The notes under the pieces were generated by a model. That model was not told where the DNA came from, searched no databases, and saw only the letters and a list, made by a program, of their open reading frames with translations. Positions 24,817 to 35,856 of a DNA stretch of 64,000 nucleotides are shown piece by piece. Source of the stretch: Rhodocollybia butyracea (Eukaryota > Basidiomycota > Agaricomycetes > Agaricales > Omphalotaceae); contig JADNRY010000002.1 of NCBI GenBank assembly GCA_015501585.1, positions 310,001 to 374,000 on the forward strand. Direction: 5' to 3'. The position numbers and the translations under genes are program-made. How positions within the stretch are numbered: the first letter of the stretch is position 1; each line of letters starts with the position of its first letter.

Positions 24817-25211
24817 GTCGCTCCTGGCGTGTAGAAAGTAAACAAGGCTTGAGCGCAGAGAATTAAAACCCACTCGCGCAAAGGCACAAAGTGGAACGAG
24901 CGCAAGAAGCAGCTAGTCAGGTGCAGATAAGCCGAGCTATTAAATTCAAAGTTTATTTAACTTTATTGACCAAGGTAATCTACTGTTACAAGAACGGCCA
25001 AACTTAGAGTTCGTCATCATGAGCCCCAAAAATAAACAGCTGCCCAGGTAATGAATTTATTCTATGCCACTGTTCCCCCGGACTCACTCAATGTTTAGAG
25101 TAGCCCAGTGAATATAATGGCAAAAAACCGAAAACATCGGCGTCACACATTTGACATGCAAATCTTACTAGATTCAGTCAGGCTGATACATATGTGTATA
25201 GGGAGCGATAT
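24817..25211. promoter_or_regulatory. upstream region of wc-1 and 3' flank of RPL10
   Basis: About 395 bases lie between the wc-1 start and the RPL10 stop. Both genes are on the minus strand, so this holds the wc-1 promoter and leader plus the RPL10 terminator region. I can name no motif with confidence. Confidence 0.4.
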
Positions 25212-26049
25212 TCAAGCACGAAGAGAGTTACGCAAGTTCTGCTCCAGAGGACCCTTCTCCTTGATGAATTGGACGTAGGCACCATCCCTAGTGCCAATTT
25301 TTTAACATATTTCTTTCGCAAAAATATAATTGAATACGCACTGTAACACTTTCTTATCCGCTTTCAGTTGAAGGTAATCCTCTTTGTTGACGTTAGTAAA
25401 GCCCCACTTCTTCGATACAATAATCTTTTGACGTCCGGGGAACTTGTAACGTGCGCGGCGCAGAGCTTCCATGATGACGGGAGCAGTCTGTTCCTTGCAA
25501 CGGATGGAAAGGATAATTTGACCAATGTTGACGCGAGCAACAGTTCCGTAAGGTTTGCCCCATGCTCCTCGCATACCGGTTTGCAAACTGGCAAAAAGAG
25601 TGCATAGCCGATCAGAATTCCGATAGCATAGCAAAGCAAAAAAGCAAAGACAGTTGGACACTTACCGATCAGCACCAGCACAAGACAACATCTTGTTGAT
25701 GCGAATAACGTGGAAAGGATGTACACGAACCCGCAAGTGGAAAGAGTCCTTTCCGGATGTCTTGGTCACATATTTGTTTGCACAGATACGAGCAGCTTCC
25801 AGTGCCTCGCTCGAAAGTTGTTCGTATTCATCTGAAACGAGATGACAGCAGAAGGGGAATTCGTCGACGTTTGCACGTTTACGACCTAGATCAAAAATCC
25901 TGATCTGGAAAGCAAAATATCAAGACTTCAGATCGGAAAGAAATAGAATTTGGACACACCTTGGGGTCAGGAACACCACGGTTGTATCGGGATTTAGGGT
26001 ACGGCTTGTTCTTACAGTATCGGTAGCAGCGAGCTGGACGACGACCCAT
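25212..26049 (-). CDS. RPL10: 60S ribosomal protein L10 (uL16)
   Basis: Four exons (26049-25960, 25904-25666, 25587-25342, 25287-25212) encode 216 residues, the usual length. The protein begins [20 protein letters not shown] and contains RVPDPKIRIFDLG-type sequence (here GVPDPKIRIFDLG), [36 protein letters not shown] and [15 protein letters not shown], all hallmarks of uL16. It sits near the peptidyl-transferase centre and joins the large subunit late, via Sqt1 and Nmd3. Introns are 54, 55 and 78 nt. The third junction uses the donor GTGCGT at 25341, and the splice completes a Gln codon. It is divergent from TPT1, with 348 bases between start codons. Confidence 0.97.
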
Positions 26050-26397
26050 CTTTTCTACTGAGAAATGGTCAACATCGATTTATACCAACCAAAGTCCGGC
26101 AACGTCATCCAACCCAAAAACACCCTATCCAGCCTCTTTCTCCCGCCCAATCCATCCAAAACCCATACAAGGTGTCTCCAGGAGTCTTCCGTAGCGAACA
26201 TAAGGGTAATACGGCCAAGAATACTCACATAGCTTCGGTTAAGTGGGGGAAATGAAGGCAACCCAGCGCTTTTATTGCGTTTTCTTAGTGCTTACAAACC
26301 CGTTTTTTCGCTTACTCATTTCAATCGGTCATCAATTGCTCATCAAGCCGAAGTTTAAGCGGCCCGGCCCCGCTGGATTTGACTCTCAACGACTCTC
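26050..26397. promoter_or_regulatory. divergent promoter region of RPL10 and TPT1
   Basis: A 348-base region lies between two divergent start codons. It is rich in C/T on the plus strand near 26095-26170, as often seen upstream of fungal ribosomal-protein genes. No specific binding site is called. Confidence 0.45.
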
Positions 26398-27902
26398 ATG
26401 GCGACTCTGAAGAAATCAGGCGGCAAAGGCAAAGGCGGTGGAGGTTCCGAAAAGCTTCGCGGTTTACCCAAGGATAGTCCCGCCGTACGATTATCCAAAA
26501 CATTATCGTGGCTATTGCGCCATGGAGCCCAGGGCGAAGGCTTGAAAATGAGAGCAGATGGATATGTCAAAGTTACAGATCTTGTATGTGCATTTGATTT
26601 TCACGCTGTGTGACTGAGAATTTATCTTGTTGTCAAGTTAGAAAACCCAAAAATCAAATCTCAAGCTCTGGACTTGAAAGGATTACAAGAAATCGTCGAG
26701 GCTGATTCAAAACAACGGTATAGTTTGATATGTGAGGATGGGGATGAATGGTGGATAAAGGCCAACCAAGGCCATTCGATAAAAGTCGGTTACTTTCGTA
26801 ATCTTGTTCTCGTCTAATCCCTCCTCAGGCGGTCAAACTGGAACTAAAGCCTGTTCTTACCGCCGAAGATATACCATCACGTACCGCAGTACACGGAACG
26901 ACGAAAAAGGCGTGGCAGTCAATATGTGAGTCGAAAGACTTTCATTAACCCTTCATATTTCCTGCCTCATCCTTCTCTGCCGTTTTTCGTTTGTTCCTAA
27001 GTATAAGCAAATGATTCCATCCCGACCCCATTTCTCCATGCTTGGCATATTCTTTTCGCCTCGTTCTGATTTCTTACTTTCTAAACCTCCGTCAGCGTCG
27101 CAAGGCCTCTCGAAAATGTCTCGCAATCACATCCATCTTGCTCAAGGCGTATCAGGAGACAACGTCATTAGTGGTGAGCGGTCATAGTTTTTTTTGTACT
27201 CTTGCGCAGTTTATTCGTTTGTTCGTTCTATATTGTGTGTATGCGTCTATTTTCTTTCGTTATATCCCCACCCCGTCTTGTACGGAGGGAGACGTTGTAG
27301 GGCTACTAGACCTTACAGAACCTTCACTTCTCCCCGCAGAATCCTATCAGGTACCTCCCCTTTCTATCCCTCAACACTTCCACTTCCAATCAATCGTTCG
27401 TTCGGCTTCGTGCCAGCGTATAAGGCTCGTTGTATGTCCCTTTTGTCATTCGTCTGTTTATGCTTTAGTTTATCCTCGCCTTCTTATTGCCTCGTTTCAC
27501 CTTCACCTTCGTTCACGATTCGAATGTGACCAACCTCCTCCTAATCCCCACTAGGAATGCGCAAATCCTGCGAAATCCTTATATTTATCAATATTCCCAA
27601 AGCTATCTCCGCAGGGACCAAATTCTTTCTATCAGACAATGGCGTGGTCCTCACAGAAGGTAACGACAAGGGGTTTCTAGAACCTCATTTTTTTTCTTCG
27701 AGTGGAAAACGCAAAGAGGGAGATAGTGGATGGCTGGGGAACCGCTCGAGAGGAGCCTGGTTCTGATTCAAAAAATCTTCAGGCAGACCTCGCTGCTGCC
27801 GCAGGATTAGTAAACGAGGCAAACGATGTTGTGACTGCGACGTCAACACTACTACCAGAAAGTGCCGATGGAAATCTGGGTGAGGTGGAGATACAAAGCT
27901 GA
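26398..27902 (+). CDS. TPT1: tRNA 2'-phosphotransferase Tpt1
   Basis: Exons 26398-26583, 26638-26784, 26829-26925, 27096-27173 and 27555-27902. Family motifs are present: SKTLSWLLRHGA (catalytic Arg-His), SKMSRNHIHLA (Arg-x-His-x-His) and CEILIFINIPKA with FLSDNGVVLTEG. Tpt1 transfers the splice-junction 2'-phosphate of spliced tRNA to NAD+, consistent with the intron-bearing tRNA nearby in the window. Intron 4 is 381 nt, far longer than the others (43-170 nt), and no extra exon is evident in it. The last exon cannot be read straight through. The frame must change by one base near a run of eight T (27688-27695), or a 43-nt GT-AG intron at 27660-27702 must be removed. The first keeps the sequence GNDKGFLEPHFF; the second deletes it. 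Downstream both give VENAKREIVDGWG and an Ala-rich acidic tail. Confidence 0.88.
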
Positions 27903-29576
27903 GATTTTGTTTATGTACAAACCAACTTGGATTTTGGAATGTCTTAGCTTTCTTTCTACTACGACTTTGCTAAAATTCCAAAATTCAAAGCGTACCCATA
28001 GCCAGAGCCGCCTAAGCATTGACAAGCCCGAATGCGCACGTCTACAAGTCAACCTTCTATCTGCTCTGAAGGCTGAACCTCGACAACATTGATCAGGTCA
28101 GAGGTTCGGATTGCATTCGAGTGAGTCGATTCATATAGATTACTGGTGGTTCGCAACGATACCATTTTCTGTTCCAAATGCTGATGACGGTTGCGATTAT
28201 CCTTCTCTCTGCGACATTGATTATTGGTGACAACTCTCATGGGGTTCTCCATCCTCTAGAAATCAAGGATGACAATATTTAGTAATTTCACTACCTCTTT
28301 CAAATCCACTTCTTCCAAATCTTCCACCTCTGATTCTTCCATCGCGTTGAGCTCTTGCGTACCCAGTGCTTATTCCAGCACCTGCGTGAATTCCGACCGA
28401 CAAAGGTATAAAGCCAGACAGTATCTCCTTCTACTACAACACCTAATCCTGACACCAGTCTCAGCTGTCTCGGCGCTCGTGGAACTTGAAAGCTTTTTGG
28501 GTTCATCCGTGCGCCACTCCTTACAATCAACAATACAATGCACTACGGCGATGCGATGCGGCGCATCTATACTGTCTATGTTCCTAGATTTAGTGTTGAC
28601 ACGGACACGGCTTGAATCTATTCTTGATCGTGGGGTGGTATTGGGTGGTATTGGAGGCAACATGGGGCAAGGGCGACCAGGAATTTTGTCAAGTTGCGCG
28701 AAAGCGGGGGCTCAGAGCCTGAAGAAGGCGATCGAAGCTAAGCTGCATGTGGAATTATTTACTATGTCGTTCCCCTTTAAAACATATATAACAGGTTACC
28801 GCTCTGAGGACTTCAACAATCCTTACTCCTTACGGTGAGGTTCTTCAAGTTGACTAGCAGCTACTTTCGTCCCCCACAAGTCACAACCACCCCTAGAAAT
28901 TATTTTATGTTCGAGTACAAATGACAGATCGTCGATCCTATGGATCTTTCCCTCCAATACGCTTCGTGTGTACTATGTTCCAGAAGAAGTACAGAACTTG
29001 AAAACAAATGGGTCTCGCAATGATTCGAGCACAGTCGAATGCAATCAGATAGGAAATGATCATAGGGATATGGATATATACTCATGTGTTGTACACTACT
29101 CGGTCTAATTAGTACAAGTATAGGGGGAATCGTTGATGAACAAGAGATCCTCGGAGAAAATTTCTCATGTGCAGATCTGTTCTGTTTGTGAGAGGGGACA
29201 TTTGGCATCTCCAACGCGAACTTCTCGCTCGATCCCCGACCAAATCTCTTAAGTCTTTTTGCTGGTTCTGTAGAATACTAGCAAATTACAAGGGTTTGAG
29301 AATATGAGAACTGCAGCGTCAATTCAATAAAGCACGGAAAACTACAACTTGAAAAGTCTCGAATACTTCAAATATTTGGCTAGCCTGAGGGGAGTATGAA
29401 AGAGGTTCCGTTCGATGCATCGAACTACGCCTCAAAAGTAAGAAAGCCCTGTTACTGGTGATGATTCCGTACGCGGCTTAAGTCCGAGCTATCATCCGAT
29501 CAATGTCACGTGCTCCCTTATTCACCGACCTCGGGGCGGCCGAGCTGAAGTAAGGCGTCTTACTTTCCTTTCCACA
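27903..29576. other. intergenic stretch with a doubtful 189-codon frame
   Basis: A plus-strand frame at 28269-28838 is open for 189 codons. It is rich in Ser/Thr with no domain, and frames on the opposite strand are nearly as long, so I do not call it a gene. The region otherwise has no visible gene or RNA. The final 60 bases lead into GRX5. Confidence 0.4.
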
Positions 29577-30187
29577 ATGTTCAGAGCATCTCTGCGCTCT
29601 CCTGTAAGTATTACATCTGTATCATACCAATACAGACCTCTGAAATCTTGCAGTTAATTTCTCTAAGACCATCTGGAGCCAAAACCCTTGCTGCAAGCCG
29701 TTTCATCGGTGCCCGTTTTCTTACTCAGGAAACACGCTCACAAATCCAAAATGCTGTCAAGGCAAACCCTGTGGTGCTATTCATGAAAGGCACGCCAGAA
29801 TATCCAGAATGTGGTTTCTCAAGAGCTGTTGTTCAAATTTTGGACTTGCACGGTGTGCCGTCAGATAAAATGAAGACGTATAATGTCCTTGTTGACGACG
29901 AGCTGCGGAGTGGGGTTAAGGAATTTTCGTGAGTTAGCTGGTAACAACTATGTTCATGTATCTAATGGTTGTCGGTATGTATAGGGAATGGCCGACAATA
30001 CCTCAGTTGTATGTGAACGGAGAGTTTATCGGTGGATGTGATATTCTTTTGTCTAGTGAGTGGAGAAGTATTTGATACAGCAAGTGGTGATACAATCGTT
30101 GTTTTTCTAGTGCACCAGTCTGGCGATCTTGAAAACCTTTTAGAGAACAAAGGAGTCATCCCAAAGACCGAAGCCCCACAACCTTGA
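29577..30187 (+). CDS. GRX5: mitochondrial monothiol glutaredoxin Grx5
   Basis: Four exons (29577-29603, 29654-29928, 29985-30055, 30111-30187) encode 149 residues. The N-terminal 35 residues are basic and Ser/Ala-rich with no acids, as expected for a mitochondrial presequence. The glutaredoxin fold follows, with [20 protein letters not shown] (active-site CGFS) and [20 protein letters not shown], which binds glutathione and contains the cis-Pro. CGFS glutaredoxins transfer Fe-S clusters from the Isu scaffold. The first exon is only nine codons. The gene is convergent with ZIM17, 90 bases between stop codons. Confidence 0.95.
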
Positions 30188-30277
30188 ATGACTGGTTATT
30201 AAAAGCGTTGTATTATTATGAATAACGAGGGCTTCTCACTTCAACTACATATAGATTAATCCTGATCGCGTTGTCCT

Positions 30278-30880
30278 TTATTCTGGAGTGTATTCAACAA
30301 CACCTCCAGTTTCGTCTCTATGTCCTCGTCTGACTTTCTCTCCTCGAGCTTGTAAAATGTCCTCGACAGTTCGCGTCTTGGATTCCTCTGTATTAAACCA
30401 GCCCAGATGGTCTGCAATTAAGTGTCTGCGCATCGTTTAGTAAGGCGAATAAAAACAAAGACTTTATACTGACCTATTATGACAACCTGGGCATTCAACA
30501 ATGACAATTCCTCGCTCATAAGACCGCTTCGCAAATTCGTGTGTAGACCTTGTCCCACAATCCGGGACCGTACAAGTAAAAGTGATAGACATTCGCGGCT
30601 CTATTTTGTCAGGCAACGCCTGTGAGGTGACTGTTTCCGATGAGTTTGCAGATTCAGAGGAAGAAGGTGCAGGTGCAGATATAGTATCTGCATGGTTGTT
30701 CGTTGAATTCAACGGAGTAGTAGAATAAGCTAGCGAGTTTCTCAGTGATAGGGCAGAAGAAACACCAGGTCGGAATAAAAGTTGTGCTCTTATAGTAGGA
30801 GGAAGAGTTGGGTGGGGCAGTAGGAGACTTCTCAAAGGCGGAGGAATGCCTACATTTCGGTATAATCTGGAAGGCAACAT
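30278..30880 (-). CDS. ZIM17: DNL-type zinc-finger protein Zim17/Hep1 (mtHsp70 escort)
   Basis: Two exons (30880-30474, 30425-30278) encode 184 residues. A long Arg/Ser/Leu-rich N-terminus suits a mitochondrial targeting sequence. The zinc-finger domain contains FTCTVPDCGTRSTHEF, then VIVECPGCHNRHLIADHLGW, ending in a charged helix. The DNL motif appears as ADHLGW. The first cysteine pair is spaced C-x4-C instead of the C-x2-C of yeast Zim17. Zim17 keeps mitochondrial Hsp70 soluble for import and Fe-S cluster assembly. It lies next to GRX5, another mitochondrial Fe-S factor, in a convergent pair. The adjacency may be chance. Intron: 48 nt. Confidence 0.93.
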
Positions 30881-30983
30881 GGAAGTGAGTGAGTACCTTT
30901 AGAAAACGAGCGCTCAATTAGGTCATCAAATTAAGCGCTGAGAGATAAAATGGCCCAGGCTATTACCTGCTCCAAGACTTGTT

Positions 30984-31987
30984 CTATAACGTTGCAGGGA
31001 CTCGTGAGCCGCCCGTCAACTTGAAAGTTTCCCCATTTACATACGAGTACTCTAAAATCCATATCAATGTATTAGAAAATTCATCTGAGGCCCCATATTG
31101 CTTTGGAAATAGTACTATGTCTTTCTCTAGCAGTCTACTATGAGTAGATGCAGCTAAAAAAAAAATGACTGAGGTTACCCGTATCCTGTACAAATTCCAA
31201 GCATACCTGTCATGGGTGTCTTGAATGGTCCAGGAGCTATAGAGACTACTCGAACTCCATATTCAGCCAGATCTCGAGCCATTGGGAGAGTCATCGAGAC
31301 TATAGCGCCCTTTGTTGCAGCATAGGCTAAGTGACCAGCCTGGCCTTCGTACTGATTATAATTAGATAGTTGTAATCACAATGGACCACCAGACTTACAG
31401 CTTCCGTGCTAGAAACCATGATTATCACACCGCGCTCCCCATCGAAACCTTCTCGGGGTACAGTAACGAGATGCTGAGCAACTAGGCGTGTCAGATGGAA
31501 GGTACCCATTAAATTGACTCCGAGCACTCGCTCCCATGTTTGAGTTGAATGTGGCTTGCCTTGACGATTAACCGTCTATGTATGTTACCCAAAAATGTGA
31601 TGGGAAACGACAGGAAAGGAATGACATTAGCATTCTGCGTACCCATTCTACTGCGGAGGTTCCAGCACCAGTAACTACCCCGCCTAGATGTGCTTCAGTT
31701 GATCTACTCCAGGCCACAACCTTTTCAATCGCAGATTCGATTTGTTCGAGTTGAGAGACATCCACTTTCAGATACAGCAGCCGGCGGGAGCCTGGAGCTC
31801 TTCTAAGGATGGCATGGGTGATATGTCGAGGGCAGCGACATAAGCGTCGGCTTGCAGCAAGGTTTTAACGGTTGCGAGGCCTAAACCTGACGCCCTATCG
31901 TCAAGCAATATACGTGTATGAACAAAAAGAAAGAAAACTCCATACTCACCCCCCAGATACGACAAACGTACGGTTGGCGATCTTCAT
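30984..31987 (-). pseudogene. short-chain dehydrogenase/reductase, first copy, with frameshift
   Basis: Five exons (31987-31950, 31894-31643, 31575-31399, 31351-31207, 31153-30984) match the intact paralogue 1.5 kb away. The Rossmann motif VSGGASGLGLATV and the catalytic YAATK are present, as is the C-terminal VNGETFKLTGG. In exon 2 the reading frame breaks near 31775-31790: upstream sequence reads LEELQAPA in one frame, downstream LKVDVSQLEQIESAIE in another, and no intron can join them. One missing base would explain it. Either the gene is a recent pseudogene or there is an assembly error, because every other splice junction and frame is intact. Family members are NAD(P)H-dependent oxidoreductases resembling type-10 hydroxysteroid/3-hydroxyacyl-CoA dehydrogenase. 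The substrate is unknown. Confidence 0.8.
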
Positions 31988-33454
31988 GATGTTTCCCTGA
32001 GATCCGAAAGGGAAAAAAAGGCCGGTATATACTTTATATAAGTATGATTATTATGTGGAGACCTTTTGGCAGTGCTAAGTTCCAATGCAATAAATGCCTG
32101 GCCAGCAGGAGCCAGCAGAAGAAGCAAAGCCTCAAGGCTAAAATACAAATCGCGTATCTCGGTGACGGTAGATCCATATCTCGCGTGTAAGCACAACACC
32201 TTGACCGTCGACAGGGTTCTACCTTGGGACCAGGGTTGGAATATATGTGATGCAACTTAGAAGAACTTCGATACAACTCGGTCTGCCCCGCTCCAACCCA
32301 CTTCGTGAATTGCTTGCTTACTGTGGTGCGAAATCCCAACGGATTGCTTTTGGAACTCAATGTTTCGATGAAGCCTCGGAATAAGTTGGAAGACCTTGTG
32401 GAAAAAACATACCGTTTTATGGATTATTTCCTATAGAATGACGTCCAAGTAACTGGAAATATTTCTGCTTCTGCAAATTATTTGAGCGATGACATGAGAG
32501 CTCAAAAAATTTGCAAGAAAGCAAGAAATTCGCAGAATATATATGGGTTCTCATCTCATGGGCTATGTAGTGCTCTCTATATCTTCCCGAATAGTTCCAT
32601 GTATTGATATCAGAGCAGGTACTAAGCTAGGGAGCAATCACCGAACTTACTTGACTCAAATGTCCACTACATCTTCTGTTGTATACAGTAGTTTTCGCGA
32701 AACTGTAAGGTATAAGTGGCCTCAGGTACCGGAGATTGTTCCGACGAACTTTGGAGGTATACCATTGGTGAACAAATCGGTGAGTCCGCGGCCGCTGTCA
32801 CAACAGCAATACACTGAGAGCTAGGCTTCGATCCGTCACAGAGCAGAGATGACAGAATTGCCACACCGAAGAGAGTCATACCCAGACATGTAAGACTGAA
32901 GGGCCCGGTCCAATCAATTGTTCCATGAATCTGATTGACCATGACCTAGCTTTATGTACGCCACGACGCTTCATGCAACAAAGATTTCTTTGAATGCAGG
33001 TAGCTCGGCCGAATCGATGATTTTGTGGCAGCTCCAGCCCGAGAATGCGAAGCGAGAGATGAGCTCGAAGGGCGAACCCCGATTTCCGAGGCGCTTCAAA
33101 GAACAGCACCTGTTCGCGCCGTCCAAGTAGATGTCCTAATGCTCTGGGTGGTGGTCCAATTATAGCAGTTGCCCCAAGAATTACAGATTGTATAAACACA
33201 ATAAGTGTATAATTTCACGACAGCGTCATCCACGACGGTATACATAAATGCTGTTCTCGGAACGGAACTCGGTTAAAGGGCATCGGTGGAATGCAAAGAG
33301 AGTTAGCAAGGATATTTGAGACTTGCAGCCAAAGCAACACATATTTGGTGATCTGTCCAGGGGCATATTGATCAGAGCTTTGAATTAGCGGGCGAGCAGG
33401 AAGTTTCAGGAATGTGTACAAAACAAATCTATCATAAACAGTGAAATTGATTTA
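31988..33454. other. interval between the two dehydrogenase copies
   Basis: About 1.47 kb with only short frames. On the minus strand at 32667-33199 some are hydrophobic or Arg/Gln-rich, but they do not join into a gene. This may be the relic of a gene lost between the two copies. No repeat, RNA gene or domain is recognised. Confidence 0.35.
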
Positions 33455-34406
33455 TTATAGTTTCGCAGGCATTCTACTAGCAGCTAAAGGCACGAATCAA
33501 CTCCATAGGTTATAGGGGAGAGGAGGAGAATCATACCACTCAAACGTATAGTTTCACCATTGACGTAGGCGCATTCCAAAATCCATTTAACAGTCTGCGC
33601 GAACTCTACGGGTTGACCGAACCTCCTTGGATACACAAGATCACCTTCGAGGCTGCGACGAGCTTTCTCAGGTAACTTGTCCGTCATACTACTGGAAAAC
33701 ATGTTTGGTGCTATCGCTGTAACACGAATCGAGTGTCGAGCCAAATCGCGAGCGAGAGGTAAAGCCATAGAGCGAAGAGCTCCTTTGGTGGCCGAATATG
33801 CCACTTGACCTGGTTGACCTTCATACTGAACGAGTGATTGTCACACAATCGGAGACATTGAAGTGATTATACAGTAGACTTACTGCGGCAGAGCTCGAGA
33901 CAAGGATAATTATGCCACGTTCACCATCAACGCCTTCTTCACGCTCATTCTGAACCATATGTTTGAGAGCGATGCGCGTAAGGTTAAACGTCCCAGTCAA
34001 GTTGACAGCCAGAACAAAATCCCACAAATCTAAAGCATGAGGTTCGTTCTCCCCGTTGATGATTTTTGCCGCGGCTGCAACTCCTGCAGAGTTGACAACG
34101 CCTCGAAGAATGGCACCTGTTTGCTTTGTCCAAGCGACGGTTTCTTCGACTGCTTTCTCGATTTCAGCAACAATGGTGATATCTATTTGGTAGAATTTGA
34201 CTTGTGGTCCTACTATATTGTCTGGTGGAGGTGATCTGTCAAGAATTGAAACGTAGGCTTGAGCCTGAACGAGCATTTGGACGGTTGCCAGACCAAGGCC
34301 CGATGAACTAAGTGATAGATATATATATTTTTCATGTCGTAGGTAATAAGCTAAGTTGGAAAACGTACCCACCAGACACAATGAATGTTCTGTTCTCAAG
34401 CTTCAT
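33455..34406 (-). CDS. short-chain dehydrogenase/reductase, second copy
   Basis: Four exons (34406-34369, 34307-33884, 33825-33537, 33483-33455) encode 259 residues. The coenzyme motif is SGGSSGLGLATVQ. NSAG marks the catalytic tetrad Asn region, SSSAA the catalytic Ser, and YSATKGA the Tyr-x-x-x-Lys. The protein ends VNGETIRLSAASRMPAKL. Its architecture and exon positions match the frameshifted copy at 30984-31987, so the pair is a tandem duplication. The last exon is only 29 bases. Read without the last intron the frame would run on by 18 other residues, but the spliced ending matches the paralogue. The closest general class is the HSD17B10-like SDRs. The substrate cannot be told. Confidence 0.9.
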
Positions 34407-34541
34407 TGCTGGTTAGAATAATTCGACAGTAAACGACGTGAGCAGCTTTAGCGCCGTTTAAGCGCGCATACTTGCTCTAGTGATAAAATCTTCTGAACCA
34501 GTAAAATATACAGAATGCAGAAGTTGAAATATACTAGGTAC

Positions 34542-35712
34542 TCATAGCAGTTTCTGCTTTTTCGAATCGCTCCCGCTATCTTCGTCTCCACTTCCATCAT
34601 CATCGTCGAATGCGCCTCCCTTGAGTCCCTTCATCTTCCTTGTCTGCAGCTTGCTCAGATCCTGTTTACCAACATGCACTCGTCCTCGGAGATCACCCAT
34701 AACATCAACCTCCATATTCTTCCTCTTCTTGCCCAATCCCTTCTCCACATCCGTCTTTTTAAGCTTGGGTCTCTTCATCGCCTGCTTGAGCATCTCAGGA
34801 TCAGGATTTGTATGTCTCCGTAACAATAAATCCATCGAGGGACCCATGGGAGTAAGTTCAACGCGAGGAATTCGAGAGCCGGAAGCGAGAAGACTAGTAG
34901 TGTATGTACGAATATGAACTTTTGGCAGGGCAGTAGTAGATTCGGTGGAAGATGACGCAGTGTTGAGTGTAGCGGGGGTTGGGCCGAGAGAAACACTTAT
35001 AACGTGCTCCAAGCCTTTTAGGTATATTGATTCAACTGCTTCGCCGTTAAATAGCGACATAAGCATTGTTTTGAGCTGTATGAAGCGCGGATGTGTGTCG
35101 AAAAGCTCAGACGCAAAATGCATTAATGGTTTGTGACCGGGTGTTGATTTTATACCCTATATATGATCAGTAACGATGGATGTTAACTAAGAATCAGCAC
35201 ATACCGGTATGGAATCCATACTAACATAATTTTCCACGCCAGCTTCAATGATATCCAGTATTTTACCGTCATACATTCGAACGAACGTCAAGTCGTTTGG
35301 ACGTTTTTTAGTAGTTTGTCCAATGACAAACATTGAAGCATCGTTTTTTAAAGCCCAAAACTCGAGAGAAGAAGTCGAAGATGATCCTGAGGCGGTATTT
35401 TGAGAATCAAGAGGATGAACATCATTTTTCTTCGAAAACGATATGGAGTCGGGTCTTTTGAGAGCCATCTGATAATGAATTAGTGGTATTCTTGTTTAGT
35501 GAGAGTCATAACATACCATATCTTTCATTACCGCGTTAAGCACTTCGCCCGTCTTGGTTCCTTTTACAAAGATCGCAGTTCGCGCATCTTCAACTTCTTT
35601 TGCTTCTCGCGCATCCATGGCACGTTTGGAGCGAGCATTTTTGGGCTTCCTATAGTGAGCATAAGCAGGATATTTGAGATATCAGCAAATACACAAACAC
35701 TGTGCGCAACAT
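34542..35712 (-). CDS. RPF2: ribosome production factor 2 (Rpf2), Brix domain
   Basis: Four exons (35712-35699, 35649-35517, 35468-35205, 35156-34542) encode 341 residues. The protein starts MLRTVKPKNARSKRAM and has a Brix domain with LEFWALKNDASMFVIG, KKRPNDLTFVRMYDGKILD, ELTPMGPSMDLLLRR-type sequence and the diagnostic C-terminal QDLSKLQTRKMKGLKGG. It ends in an acidic Asp/Gly/Ser tail. Rpf2 with Rrs1 loads the 5S RNP (5S rRNA, uL18, uL5) onto pre-60S particles. The first exon is 14 bases. The gene is divergent from APP1, with 144 bases between starts, so the promoter is shared. Confidence 0.96.
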
Positions 35713-35856
35713 CTTGACCGTCGAGGAGGAAGTTTTTGCGATCAATTAAGCTTCAGCCGGCCCGGAAGCGCGCAACTAGTTACCAATATCATGACTTTAT
35801 CATGCATCATTTGCGACTCCTAGTGTTGTAGCGAATGCTTCTTCCTTGACTTGCAC

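Noticed and set aside
27042..27554. A 170-codon frame across the fourth TPT1 intron
   Set aside because: It runs through exon 4 in the wrong frame and is rich in Ser/Leu/His from pyrimidine-rich intron sequence.
28269..28838. A 189-codon plus-strand open frame
   Set aside because: It has Ser/Thr-rich low-complexity content, no domain, no neighbouring exon that fits, and similarly long frames on the other strand.
32667..33199. Minus-strand frames between the two dehydrogenase copies
   Set aside because: They are hydrophobic or Arg-rich pieces without continuity, start context or similarity I can name.
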